Of a stretch of 64,000 bases of DNA, positions 8,902 through 17,312 are shown piece after piece (positions within the stretch are counted from its first letter, which is position 1; every line of letters begins with the position of its first letter). Below the pieces are notes generated by a model. That model did no database searches and was not told the origin of the DNA. It worked only from the letters and a program-made list of their open reading frames with translations. The stretch comes from an uncultured Pseudoxanthomonas sp. (GTDB taxonomy: Bacteria > Pseudomonadota > Gammaproteobacteria > Xanthomonadales > Xanthomonadaceae): assembly GCA_946479745.1 (NCBI GenBank), contig CAMLGZ010000022.1:1-64000 (forward strand), written 5' to 3'. Both the position numbers and the translations under genes were made by a program.

Positions 8902-8930
8902 AGACTACCTACCAGTAGGTAGATTGTCAA
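8902..8930 (-). promoter_or_regulatory. Promoter with embedded TetR-type operator
   Basis: Reading the minus strand, TTGACA (8930-8925) is a perfect -35 box, followed 17 bp later by TAGTCT (8907-8902) as -10. The spacer is almost filled by a perfect 8-2-8 inverted repeat (arms CTACCTAC and GTAGGTAG, 8905-8922). A repressor bound there would block RNA polymerase. The downstream operon encodes a TetR protein, so autoregulation is the simplest reading. Confidence 0.7.
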
Positions 8931-9127
8931 CTGCCCAGCCAGTCGCCTGCCAGGCGCCTCCCACTGATCAAGTCCAAGCCCGTCTGCGTAATCTGCTTTG
9001 ACGGATCCGTCTCCTCGGACCGGCTTAGCTGGGGGGCCGCTTTAGGTCGGAAGTGGACATCGGTTCTGGCTTCGGAAGTGACTGCCAATGGCCAGAAGCG
9101 GTCAATCGGGGCCTCTACAGAACCTCC

Positions 9128-9166
9128 TTGCATCCGACGCCTGGAGCATATATGATGGCCATAATA
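9128..9166 (+). promoter_or_regulatory. Promoter and operator of the second tetR gene, possibly leaderless
   Basis: TTGCAT (9128-9133), a 17-bp spacer and TATGAT (9151-9156) form a good sigma70 promoter. Transcription would begin about 9163-9165, immediately before the ATG at 9166, and no ribosome-binding site is present. The -10 box lies in a near-palindrome TATGATG-GC-CATAATA (9151-9166) that matches the perfect palindrome at 9785-9800. Confidence 0.6.
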
Positions 9167-9747
9167 TGAAAAAATCCACCATCAGCTCCAAAGAGGCCAC
9201 CCACGACCGTATCGTCGACGCTGCGGCGCGCGCGATCCGGCGTAGCGGCTACAACGGCACCGGCGTAGCCGGCATCATGAAAGACGCCGGCCTGACCCAC
9301 GGCGGCTTCTACGCCCATTTCGCCTCACGTGAAGCGATGCTTGCCGAAGCGGCCGATCGCGCCGGCAGCGAGGCCATCGTACTGATGGAACAGGTCGCCG
9401 CCTCCGTTCCGCCGCAACAGGCGTTGCAGGCCATGATGCAGGCCTATCTGTCGGAAGCGCATTTAAACAGCATCGAAACCGGGTGCGCGACCGCCGCGCT
9501 CGGTTCCGAGATGCCGCGTCAGGTGCCCGCGGTACGGCGTGCCGCTACGCGCCGCATCAAGGAGATGATCGACCTGGTCGCCCGCCAGTCGCCCGACTGG
9601 GGGCAGCCGGGCGCACATGAGCGCGCCCTCTTCGCCGTTGCGACGATGGTAGGCGCATTGGTGCTGGCACGTGCCGTCGACGAACCCAAACTTTCCGATG
9701 CGCTGCGCGAGGCAGCGCTGAAGCACCTTACCCCCACCCAGTCCTGA
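9166..9747 (+). CDS. TetR/AcrR-family regulator of the adjacent SDR/oxidoreductase operon
   Basis: The protein has 193 residues. The N-terminal helix-turn-helix (about 10-58) includes RIVDAAARAIRRSGYNG and the G-x-T-H-G-G-F-Y-A-H-F-x-S-R-E recognition region, typical of the TetR subgroup that often controls reductase genes responding to electrophiles. The C-terminal domain holds a Cys (ETGCATAALGSEM) where this subgroup commonly has one. The ATG at 9166 is chosen because the -10 box lies just upstream; longer in-frame starts would precede the promoter. The same palindrome lies at its own start and upstream of the SDR gene, so it probably represses both. A terminator separates the two units. 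Confidence 0.85.
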   Translation: MKKSTISSKEATHDRIVDAAARAIRRSGYNGTGVAGIMKDAGLTHGGFYAHFASREAMLAEAADRAGSEAIVLMEQVAASVPPQQALQAMMQAYLSEAHLNSIETGCATAALGSEMPRQVPAVRRAATRRIKEMIDLVARQSPDWGQPGAHERALFAVATMVGALVLARAVDEPKLSDALREAALKHLTPTQS

Positions 9748-9770
9748 CCCTTCCTGTAGCAGGGTCTTTT
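9746..9770 (+). terminator. Short terminator after tetR
   Basis: GACCCT (9746-9751) pairs with AGGGTC (9761-9766), 9-nt loop, then TTTT. It overlaps the tetR stop region and separates tetR from the SDR promoter. Confidence 0.5.
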
Positions 9771-9773
9771 ATC

Positions 9774-9802
9774 TTGTCCATTAATATGATGATCATCATA
9801 CA
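9774..9802 (+). promoter_or_regulatory. SDR operon promoter with perfect 16-bp palindromic operator
   Basis: TATGATGATCATCATA (9785-9800) is a perfect palindrome and shares its arms with the site at the tetR start (9151-9166). A weak promoter TTGTCC (9774-9779), 17 bp, CATACA (9797-9802) overlaps it. The operator would therefore cover the -10 region of the SDR operon. Confidence 0.6.
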
Positions 9803-9886
9803 AAAAAATACACCGCATCCTCAGGCCATCGGCCATCGCCGCCGGCCATTGCGCACGTCATCGTCTCTCACTGAAAAGGCTCTCCA

Positions 9887-10753
9887 ATGAAGATCACAGG
9901 CTCCATCGCGCTCGTCACGGGCGCCTCCTCCGGCATCGGCCAAGCCACCGCCGAGCGACTCGCGAAGGCCGGCTACAAGGTCTACGGCACCAGCAGACGC
10001 GGTACGCAGGAGAGCCCGCGATCGTTCCACATGCTGCCGCTCGACGTGACCAGCGACGAATCGGTCGAGGCCACCGTGGGTGAACTCATTCGCCTGGAAG
10101 GCCGCATCGACCTGCTGGTGAACAATGCCGGCTTCGGCGTTGCGCCCGGCGGAGCGGAAGAGAGCTCGATCGAGCAGGCCAAGGCGATTTTCGACACCAA
10201 CTTCTTCGGGCTTATCCGCATGACCCGCGCCGTCGTGCCTCACATGCGACGCCAAGGGAACGGCCGCATCATCAACATCGGCTCGGTGCTCGGCTTTCTT
10301 CCGCTGCCCTACGGAGCTCTCTACGCTGCCACCAAGCATGCGGTCGAAGGCTATTCGGAGTCGCTCGATCACGAGTTGCGCACCAGAGGAATCAGGGTCT
10401 CGGTGATCGAGCCCGCCTACACGAAGACGCAGTTCGACGCGAACCTTCTGGCTCCCGATTCCAAGCTCGACGAGTATCGCGAAGTCCGCGCGCTCCAGGA
10501 CGAAGTATTAAAGGAGGTGATGGCGGCTGCCGACGATCCGACGGTAGTGGCCGATGTCGTGCTGAAGGCAGCTGGCGCCGCGCATCCGCAGCTCCGCTAC
10601 ACGGCCGGCAAGCTCGCCGCGCGCCTGCGGCTGCTTCGCAGGTTTGCGCCGGCTGCCGTGATGGACGGCGGGATCAGAAAGAGCCTGCGACTTCATGGCA
10701 GGCAGAATGCAGACACGCACAAGCTCCAGCAGACATCGGATAAAACATCATGA
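9887..10753 (+). CDS. Short-chain dehydrogenase/reductase (SDR)
   Basis: The protein has 288 residues, a classical SDR: cofactor motif TGASSGIG (11-18), NNAG (79-82), and catalytic S133, Y146 and K150 (YAATK). An Arg pair after the second strand (TSRRG) favours NADP(H). The C-terminal region after about residue 250 is basic and longer than in minimal SDRs. The ATG follows an A-rich, G-poor leader and is the only reasonable start. The gene overlaps the next one by 4 bp (ATGA), so the two reductases are co-translated. A palindromic operator upstream suggests TetR control. The substrate is unknown; reactive carbonyls or quinones would fit the context. Confidence 0.9.
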   Translation: MKITGSIALVTGASSGIGQATAERLAKAGYKVYGTSRRGTQESPRSFHMLPLDVTSDESVEATVGELIRLEGRIDLLVNNAGFGVAPGGAEESSIEQAKAIFDTNFFGLIRMTRAVVPHMRRQGNGRIINIGSVLGFLPLPYGALYAATKHAVEGYSESLDHELRTRGIRVSVIEPAYTKTQFDANLLAPDSKLDEYREVRALQDEVLKEVMAAADDPTVVADVVLKAAGAAHPQLRYTAGKLAARLRLLRRFAPAAVMDGGIRKSLRLHGRQNADTHKLQQTSDKTS

Positions 10754-11751
10754 AGGCATTCCTTATCGATCGGTACGGCAAGAAGGATCCGATGCGGCTT
10801 GGTGAAACACCGCTACCCGAACTTCGGGACGACGATGTTCTGATCGAGGTCCACGCCGCAGGCCTGAACCTGCTGGACTCCAAGATAAAGGGCGGCGAGT
10901 TCAAACTGATCCTGCCTTACCGCATGCCGCTGGTGCTGGGCCATGACGTTGCCGGGGTGGTGACCCGCGTTGGATCGCGGGTGCGTCAATTCAAAGTGGG
11001 GGACGAAGTCTATTCTCGGCCGCCCGACCACCGTATCGGTACGTTTGCGGAGTTCATTGCCGTGAATGAAAACGATGTCGCGCTCAAACCCAAGAACATC
11101 ACCATGGAAGAAGCGGCATCGATTCCACTGGTGGCTTTGACGGCTTGGCAGACGCTGGTGGAGAAAGCCAATCTGAAGAAGGGTCAGAAGGTCTTCATCC
11201 AGGCGGGCTCGGGCGGCGTGGGTACCTTCGCCATCCAGTTGGCCAAGCATCTGGGCGCAACCATCGCCACGACAACGAGCACTGTCAACGTCTCGCTGGT
11301 CAAGGGCCTGGGTGCGGACGTCGTCATCGACTACAAGACCCAAGACTTCGAGAATGTCCTGCGCGACTACGACGTGGTACTGAACAGCCAGGATGGCAAG
11401 ACGCTGGAAAAATCCCTTCGGGTGCTCAAGCGCGGCGGGAAGCTCATCTCCATTTCCGGGCCGCCCGATCCGGAGTTCGGCAAGGAAATCGCCGCGCCCG
11501 GGTTCGTGAAGCTGGTCCTGCGGCTGCTGAGCTCAGGCGTCAGACGAAGGGCGAAAAGCCGAGGCATCGGCTACTCGTTCCTCTTCATGAAGGCGAACGG
11601 CAGTCAATTGCGCGAGATCACCCGGCTCATCGAAGCAGGCGCCCTCCGTCCGGTGATCGACAAGGTCTTCCCCTTCGAGTCCACCAACGAGGCCCTGGCC
11701 TACGTCGAATCAGGCCGCGCGAAGGGCAAGGTCGTCGTCAAGATCAAGTGA
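10750..11751 (+). CDS. NADP-dependent MDR-type alcohol/quinone oxidoreductase
   Basis: The protein has 333 residues. The N-terminal GroES-like domain (VLIEVHAAGLNLLDSKIKGG, LVLGHDVAGVV) lacks the zinc-ligand cysteines of true alcohol dehydrogenases. The Rossmann domain has A-G-S-G-G-V-G-T-F-A-I-Q-L-A-K and GADVVIDYKTQDF. This places it with quinone oxidoreductase/enone-reductase type MDR enzymes that use NADPH. It overlaps the SDR stop by 4 bp. It is likely to detoxify quinones or electrophilic alkenals with its SDR partner under control of the upstream TetR; the precise substrate is not visible. Confidence 0.9.
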   Translation: MKAFLIDRYGKKDPMRLGETPLPELRDDDVLIEVHAAGLNLLDSKIKGGEFKLILPYRMPLVLGHDVAGVVTRVGSRVRQFKVGDEVYSRPPDHRIGTFAEFIAVNENDVALKPKNITMEEAASIPLVALTAWQTLVEKANLKKGQKVFIQAGSGGVGTFAIQLAKHLGATIATTTSTVNVSLVKGLGADVVIDYKTQDFENVLRDYDVVLNSQDGKTLEKSLRVLKRGGKLISISGPPDPEFGKEIAAPGFVKLVLRLLSSGVRRRAKSRGIGYSFLFMKANGSQLREITRLIEAGALRPVIDKVFPFESTNEALAYVESGRAKGKVVVKIK

Positions 11752-11844
11752 GGCCGGTTTTCTCCTCCCTCTTCGGGGTTTCCTCGGAGACGTCGCGGCT
11801 ATTCCTCCAGCGGCACGGCGCTGTCGCCCATCGATTCCTCTAGC

Positions 11845-12888
11845 TCAAACCGCAACGCCCATCTCGGTGAGCGACGCCGGGAACGAAGCGGATTGCCGTC
11901 GTGCGCTCTGTTCGATGGTGGGGTAGTCCAGGTCCAGGGCGCGGATACGGGTGGTCATGAAATCGATGAACACCCGAATCCGCTTGGGCAGCTGCTGGCG
12001 ACTCAAGTAGCACAAATAATGCCCGCGATCGTCGGGCACGATGTGGGTAAGGCATGCCACCAGGCTTCCGGCGCGCAACGCATCGCAGACCTGGTACGCC
12101 GCCAACTGGGCCAACCCCTGTCCGCCGAGCACCGCATGCATCGCCAATGAAGGGTCGTTGACGACGATGTCCGCGTTCGGGGTAATGCTGTGTGCATGGC
12201 CGTCGATTTTGAAATCCCAGGACTGCAGCCGGCCATTCGCCAGGCGTTGGTTGATGCAGGCATGCGCAGCCAAATCGTCGACGGACTCCGGCAGGCCGTG
12301 CCGGCGGACGTAATCGGGTGATGCGCAAACCTGCAGCCGCATGGGGATCAGTTGCTTGGCGATGACCTGGCTATCTTCCAGGCGACCGTCGCGAAAGGCG
12401 ACGTCGACCCGGTCGGTCGCCAGATCGATCGCACGCTCTTCCAGCAGCAGCTCCAGCGCTACTGCCGGGAAGCGCACCCGGAACTCCGCCAGCAGTGGCG
12501 CGACCACCTTGCGGCCGAATCCATGAGGAGCGCTGATCTTCAACTGTCCTTGTGGCGGACCCTCGCGCAAGTCGCGCATTTCTTCCAGGGCCTGCAGGAT
12601 CCGCTCGACGCCGGGCCGGCAATGCTCATAGAACAGCTCGCCCTCGCGGGTGATCGCGGTACTGCGCGTCGTACGCAGGAAAAGCCGCGTGCCGAGTTGA
12701 CCTTCCAGCTTCTGCACGCTCCGGCTGACCGCAGAGCGGCCAATACCCAGCCGGTCCGCGGCTCGGGAGAAACTGCCCTCATTGGCCACAGCTATGAAGG
12801 CGACCACGCCCGCATAGCTGGCCGACAAGCTGGAGGTCAGCGGATCGCGGTGGTCGACCGGGTCCCTGGGTAGCGAGATGTTTGACAT
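11845..12888 (-). CDS. LysR-family transcriptional regulator
   Basis: The protein has 347 residues. The winged helix-turn-helix lies at about residues 27-85 (FIAVANEGSFSRAADRLGIGRSAVSRSVQKLEGQLGTRLFLRTTRS), the canonical LysR N-domain, followed by a LysR substrate-binding domain from about residue 112. The N-terminus carries about 20 extra residues before the first helix, so a downstream start is possible but no better Met is present. It is convergent with the SDR/MDR operon. Its target is not obvious; upstream lies the DoxX gene in the same orientation. A relation to DoxX or to the reductases is only positional. Confidence 0.9.
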   Translation of the reverse strand: MSNISLPRDPVDHRDPLTSSLSASYAGVVAFIAVANEGSFSRAADRLGIGRSAVSRSVQKLEGQLGTRLFLRTTRSTAITREGELFYEHCRPGVERILQALEEMRDLREGPPQGQLKISAPHGFGRKVVAPLLAEFRVRFPAVALELLLEERAIDLATDRVDVAFRDGRLEDSQVIAKQLIPMRLQVCASPDYVRRHGLPESVDDLAAHACINQRLANGRLQSWDFKIDGHAHSITPNADIVVNDPSLAMHAVLGGQGLAQLAAYQVCDALRAGSLVACLTHIVPDDRGHYLCYLSRQQLPKRIRVFIDFMTTRIRALDLDYPTIEQSARRQSASFPASLTEMGVAV

Positions 12889-12960
12889 GGTGCCCTCGTG
12901 TCGTTGGCGCGGCCCACTGAAATTGCCGGTAGTACCGCCTGCGCGGTATCCCAGTACAGG

Positions 12961-13356
12961 TCAGTCATCGGCCCCTCGATCCGGGGTGTTGGCTTGGAGT
13001 CGAATGACGCGGCGGCCGTAGCGCCGGGCATCGATCGAGAAAGCGCCGGCGCCGATCAGCGCGATCGCCGCGCAGCCGCCGATATGGCCCGCAAGGAGCA
13101 GTTGCTGGGCCGGACCGGAGACGGCCAGTGCAACGGCAGCCGCGATGCCGAGAAACAGAGCAACCAACCGAGTCGCAAACCCGATCGCCAATAGCAGAGC
13201 CGCCAGTCCCGCGGCCAGATGAAGAAGAGGGGCGCTTACGGGAATTTCCGATAACGCCGCCGCGACGCCGAAGGCGACAAAGGCGTAGCACATGCGAACG
13301 AACAACAAGGCGAACCCGACGGCGCCATCGGGGTAGCGGTATACGTATTTTGTCAT
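12961..13356 (-). CDS. DoxX-family membrane protein
   Basis: The protein has 131 residues with four predicted membrane segments (about 12-33, 43-62, 63-82 and 85-105), the size and topology of DoxX/DoxD proteins. Members are small inner-membrane proteins linked to redox balance, quinones or thiosulfate oxidation in different bacteria. It is divergent from the sensor kinase gene with about 135 bp between them, so they may share a control region. The C-terminus (SIDARRYGRRVIRLQ) is cytosolic and basic. Confidence 0.75.
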   Translation of the reverse strand: MTKYVYRYPDGAVGFALLFVRMCYAFVAFGVAAALSEIPVSAPLLHLAAGLAALLLAIGFATRLVALFLGIAAAVALAVSGPAQQLLLAGHIGGCAAIALIGAGAFSIDARRYGRRVIRLQANTPDRGADD

Positions 13357-13493
13357 CCATCGACGATATAGCCATGTCGCCCTTCCGCTAAGCCCCGACC
13401 AGGGGATGTCGCAGCGCCTCTATCGAGGGGTAGGATGTTCGAGTCCAGGCGGCAAACTACGAAGCGGGCTTGTTGGCCGAAGCCGAGAAACGG

Positions 13494-16400
13494 GTGAAAG
13501 CGACAGTGTGGCTACTCAGAATCCTGCTGTTTGCCGTTTTGGCGGCTCTGCCTTTGGCGACATCAGCGAAGGAACCCCGTCGCCTTGCGCACTATTCGCA
13601 CCAACGCTGGATCGAGGGAAGCGAAGCGCCGGCGCCGGTGCTGGCCATGGCGCAAGGACGGGACGGCTTCCTCTGGCTCGCGACGGGAGAGGGATTGTTC
13701 CGATTCGACGGAGTCCGGTTCGAGCGGGTCGACGCCGAAGGCAGCGACCAGAAACACGATCAGCCGAGCGCGTTGTTGGTGACGAGGAACGGCGATGTCT
13801 GGACCAACTTCGAGACATCGCGCCGCTTTGCGGTCTACCGGCACGGCGCACTGCGCATCCTCGACGCACCGGCTGCTCCGAGTCGCATCGTGGCGATGGC
13901 GGAAGGCGCCGATGGTGCGATCTGGGCGCTGACGGCGAACTACGATGCCGAAGTGCTGCGTTTCCACAACGGGCGCTGGCGAACGTACAACGCGGCCGAC
14001 GGTCTTCCGCTAACCAATGCCGCGAACATGCTGGTGGCGGCCGATGGTACGGTTTGGATCGCATGTGGTGCTGCGGTCGTACGTTTGCCGCCGGGCGCCA
14101 TGCGGTTCGAAATCTATCGGGAGGCTCTCGACACCAGGGTTTCCCAGGATCCGTCCGGCCGCATATGGCTCTCCGAGAAGCGCGGAAGCTATCCCATCAC
14201 AGGGCCCGGCGGGCGCGGATCGCCGGCCGCGCTGCGTGCGCCCTACCGCACCGGCAACGCGCAAATTCGCGGCGCGCCGCTACTCGATCACGAGGGGAGT
14301 CTCTGGATCGCGACGCGCTACGACGGCGTACAACGTCTCGCGACGCCGAGTGCTTCTCTTGAGAGTGGCGGTGCCGAGACAGAATCCTTCACGAGCCGCG
14401 AGGGACTGTCTTCGGATGTGACGAACCAGGTACTGGAAGACCGGGAAGGAAACATCTGGATCGGCACCGAGGGGGGCCTGGACAAGTTCCGGCCCGCTAC
14501 GCTGATCGCCGAACCCGCGCTTGCGTCTCCCGCCGCCTATGGCGACAAACTTCTGGATGCGTCCGATGGAAGCGTCTATATCGGTCAAGCGCGAACGATC
14601 TATCGTGTCAGGCCCGGCGGGGTACCAGAGCCGTTCTTGCGCACCGTCGCCGAGCCGCAGAGCCTGTGCGAAGCGCCGGACGGCGCTATCTGGATCGGCT
14701 TGCAAACGCAGATCGTCGTCTGGGCGAACGGCGGCGTCCGCCAGACGATCGAACGCCCCGACAAGGCCGCCAATCACAACATCATCTACGACTGCGCTTT
14801 CGATGCGGATGGCGACTATTGGATATCCGCCGCCGGGGGCGGCGTACACCAATACCGGCGCGGGCAATGGGAAGAGGTTTTGGAACCGGGCGATCGAGCC
14901 GATTTTTATCCGACGACGATGGTCCGAACGCCGCGAGGCGGCGTGGTCGTCCAAACGGGAGACAGATTGGTTTGGATTGAGCATTCCGGACGGGCTTCCA
15001 CACGTCTCGACTTCGGAACAAGCGATCTCAAGGTGCTCACGCTCTACTCTTCCGGAGACTATGTTTTCGCCGCTGGCGCTTTCGGACTGTCCCGATTCCG
15101 CGCGGGACAGGTCCAAACCGTGTGGGCCGCTGAAGTGTCCCCGGGCAGCCGCATCAACGGGATAGTGCGGACTCCGGAAGGCGATACCTGGCTGGCATAT
15201 CCGAAGTCGTTGGTCCGGATCCGGCCGCGAGACCTCGAACGCGCATTCTCCGACAAGGTGTTTTCGGTGCCGACGTTGTCGCTCGGCCGCGGCGACGGGC
15301 TGATCAGCCGCCCGCATTCGCACTCGCAGGGGTCCATGGTGCGCGGGGGCGACGGCCGATTGTGGATCGCGACCGAAACCGGAACGCTATGGATGGACCC
15401 CGCGCGCATCGTCCGCAATGCGTTGCCGCCGAACCTTGCGATCAAATCGATAACAGGCGATGGCCGCGCATACCGCGATCCGACGACGCTGAAGCTGTCG
15501 GCGGCGACGGCCAATATTGAAATAGACTTCGCAGTGTTGAGTTTTTCCGATCCCGGCCGCGTACGCGCCCGTTACAGGCTCGAAGGCTTCGACCGGGATT
15601 GGGTCGATCCAGGCGCGAGGCGGCAGGCGTTCTACACGAACCTTCCGCCGGGCAAGTACAAGTTCCGCGTCATCGCCGCCAACAACGATGGCGTATGGAA
15701 CCGGACCGGCGCGACCCTCGACTTCGAGATTCCACCCACCTTCGTTCAATCGGTGTGGTTCCTTCTGCTGTGCTCCGGGCTGGCGCTCGCTTCGCTGTGG
15801 TTCTTGTATCGGCTGCGCGTGGCGCAGATCGCGCATCGCATCCGCAGCCGGCTGGAGGAAAGAATCAAGGAGCGCGAACGAATCGCGCGCGAGCTTCACG
15901 ATACCTTGCTGCAAGGCGTCCAAGGCCTGATCCTCCGTTTTCAGGCGGTCGCGGACCGGATTCCGGCCGAGGAGAAGTCGCGCGGGCAACTGGAGGCGGC
16001 GCTGGCGACGGCCGACGATGTGGTGGTGGACGCGCGTAACCGCGTGCGCGATCTGCGCGGCGTCGAAGGCACGAACGATCTTTGCGCCATCGTCGAGCAG
16101 CTTGTGTCCGCCGCGCCGTTCGATCCGCCGATCCCTGTTCGCATCGTCGTCGAGGGAAAGCCGCGGCCCTTGCATCCGCTTGTCGCCGCGGAGATCACCA
16201 GGATCGTGCGCGAGGCCTTGTTCAACATCGCCCACCACGCACGCGCGTCGTCCGCCGAAGTGGACATTGGCTTCGAGGCTCGGCATTTGGCCATACGCGT
16301 ACGGGATGACGGCATCGGAATTCCGGAGCACGTGCTGGCGCGTGGTCACAAGGAAGGGCATTTCGGCATGATCGGCATGCGCGAGCGGGCCGAAAGGATC

Positions 16401-16547
16401 GGCGCCGATATCACGATCAGCGGCAGCCCCGGAGACGGCTCCGAGATTACACTGACCATGCCGGCCGAGCTGGCGTTCGCGAAACGCAGGGCGCGCCGGC
16501 GAATCCGCCTGCCGCGTTTCCTGCAGAGGAGTCCGGCCGATGAATGA
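13494..16547 (+). CDS. Sensor histidine kinase with periplasmic two-component propeller and Y_Y_Y domain
   Basis: The protein has about 1017 residues from a GTG at 13494, which begins a good signal anchor (VKATVWLLRILLFAVLAALPLATSA); a TTG at 13470 is an alternative. Residues 30-660 carry repeated W-x-A/G-T-x-x-G-L/V blade motifs of the regulator propeller. A Y_Y_Y domain follows (YRLEGFDRDWVDPG, LPPGKYKFRVIAANNDG). A single membrane segment (about 755-780) leads to a HisKA_3 domain with phospho-acceptor H802 in ARELHDTLLQG and a HATPase domain (GIGIPEHV, GHFGMIGMRERAERIGA). The periplasmic propeller probably senses a ligand or partner protein. It overlaps its response regulator by 8 bp. Confidence 0.92.
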   Translation: MKATVWLLRILLFAVLAALPLATSAKEPRRLAHYSHQRWIEGSEAPAPVLAMAQGRDGFLWLATGEGLFRFDGVRFERVDAEGSDQKHDQPSALLVTRNGDVWTNFETSRRFAVYRHGALRILDAPAAPSRIVAMAEGADGAIWALTANYDAEVLRFHNGRWRTYNAADGLPLTNAANMLVAADGTVWIACGAAVVRLPPGAMRFEIYREALDTRVSQDPSGRIWLSEKRGSYPITGPGGRGSPAALRAPYRTGNAQIRGAPLLDHEGSLWIATRYDGVQRLATPSASLESGGAETESFTSREGLSSDVTNQVLEDREGNIWIGTEGGLDKFRPATLIAEPALASPAAYGDKLLDASDGSVYIGQARTIYRVRPGGVPEPFLRTVAEPQSLCEAPDGAIWIGLQTQIVVWANGGVRQTIERPDKAANHNIIYDCAFDADGDYWISAAGGGVHQYRRGQWEEVLEPGDRADFYPTTMVRTPRGGVVVQTGDRLVWIEHSGRASTRLDFGTSDLKVLTLYSSGDYVFAAGAFGLSRFRAGQVQTVWAAEVSPGSRINGIVRTPEGDTWLAYPKSLVRIRPRDLERAFSDKVFSVPTLSLGRGDGLISRPHSHSQGSMVRGGDGRLWIATETGTLWMDPARIVRNALPPNLAIKSITGDGRAYRDPTTLKLSAATANIEIDFAVLSFSDPGRVRARYRLEGFDRDWVDPGARRQAFYTNLPPGKYKFRVIAANNDGVWNRTGATLDFEIPPTFVQSVWFLLLCSGLALASLWFLYRLRVAQIAHRIRSRLEERIKERERIARELHDTLLQGVQGLILRFQAVADRIPAEEKSRGQLEAALATADDVVVDARNRVRDLRGVEGTNDLCAIVEQLVSAAPFDPPIPVRIVVEGKPRPLHPLVAAEITRIVREALFNIAHHARASSAEVDIGFEARHLAIRVRDDGIGIPEHVLARGHKEGHFGMIGMRERAERIGADITISGSPGDGSEITLTMPAELAFAKRRARRRIRLPRFLQRSPADE

Positions 16548-17166
16548 CCCGAAGATCCGCGTTCTCGTCGTCGACGACCATCCCGTGCTCCGCGACGGCG
16601 TCGCCGCGATTCTGGAGAACCAGACCGACATGACCATGGTCGGCGAAGCGCGTGACGGGAGCGAAGCTATCGAGCGTTTTCGCGCGTTGCGCCCGGACGT
16701 GACGCTGATGGACCTGCAGATGCCGGGCATGAACGGCGTCGATGCGATCGTCGCGATCCGCTCCGAGCAACCCGGCGCCAGGATCATCGTGCTCACCACT
16801 TACGCGGGCGATGTGCAGGCGGTTCGCGCGTTGAAGGCGGGCGCGACCGGGTATCTGCTGAAGAGTAGCCTGCGGACCGAGTTGATCGATGCGATTCGCA
16901 ACGTCCATCGCGGCCAGCGCCACGTCCACCGCGATGTAGCCGACGAGATCGCGCTTCATGTGGTAGACGAGGCTTTAACCGAACGTGAAATCGCCATCCT
17001 CAGGCTCGTGTCGATCGGGAAAGCGAACAAACAGGTGGCCTCAGAACTTGGTTTGTCCGAGGAGACGGTCAAAGGGCACCTGAAGAGCATCTTCTCCAAG
17101 CTGGACGTCGCCGACCGTACGCACGCCGTCACGGTAGCGGCGCGGCGCGGCATTATCGAGCTTTGA
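16540..17166 (+). CDS. NarL/LuxR-type response regulator
   Basis: The protein has 208 residues. The receiver domain has the acidic pair D12/D13, phospho-acceptor D58 (TLMDLQMPG), the T85-T86 switch and K108. A LuxR-type helix-turn-helix follows (about 146-200: LTEREIAILRLVSIGKANKQVA, SEETVKGHLKSIFSKLDV). The ATG lies inside the 3' end of the kinase gene (8-bp overlap), so the kinase is its cognate partner. Targets are unknown; the divergent DoxX gene is the nearest candidate. The set has the layout of one-kinase, one-regulator systems often seen next to exported enzymes. Confidence 0.93.
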   Translation: MNDPKIRVLVVDDHPVLRDGVAAILENQTDMTMVGEARDGSEAIERFRALRPDVTLMDLQMPGMNGVDAIVAIRSEQPGARIIVLTTYAGDVQAVRALKAGATGYLLKSSLRTELIDAIRNVHRGQRHVHRDVADEIALHVVDEALTEREIAILRLVSIGKANKQVASELGLSEETVKGHLKSIFSKLDVADRTHAVTVAARRGIIEL

Positions 17167-17312
17167 GCCACCCTGCTTCTGTCATGTCGGTTTTCCGTTG
17201 GTTCGAAATCCCGGCGTAGAAGGAGCCGCGGTCCGTTTTCGGATTCGTGGAATAAAGGGGGGGCATCCAGGTACGGGGAGGAGGGACCCGGATGACCGGA
17301 CACTGCCGGCTT

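Noticed and set aside
11752..11844. Possible terminator between the MDR and LysR genes
   Set aside because: Pyrimidine-rich but no stem of more than a few base pairs and no T-run could be paired convincingly.
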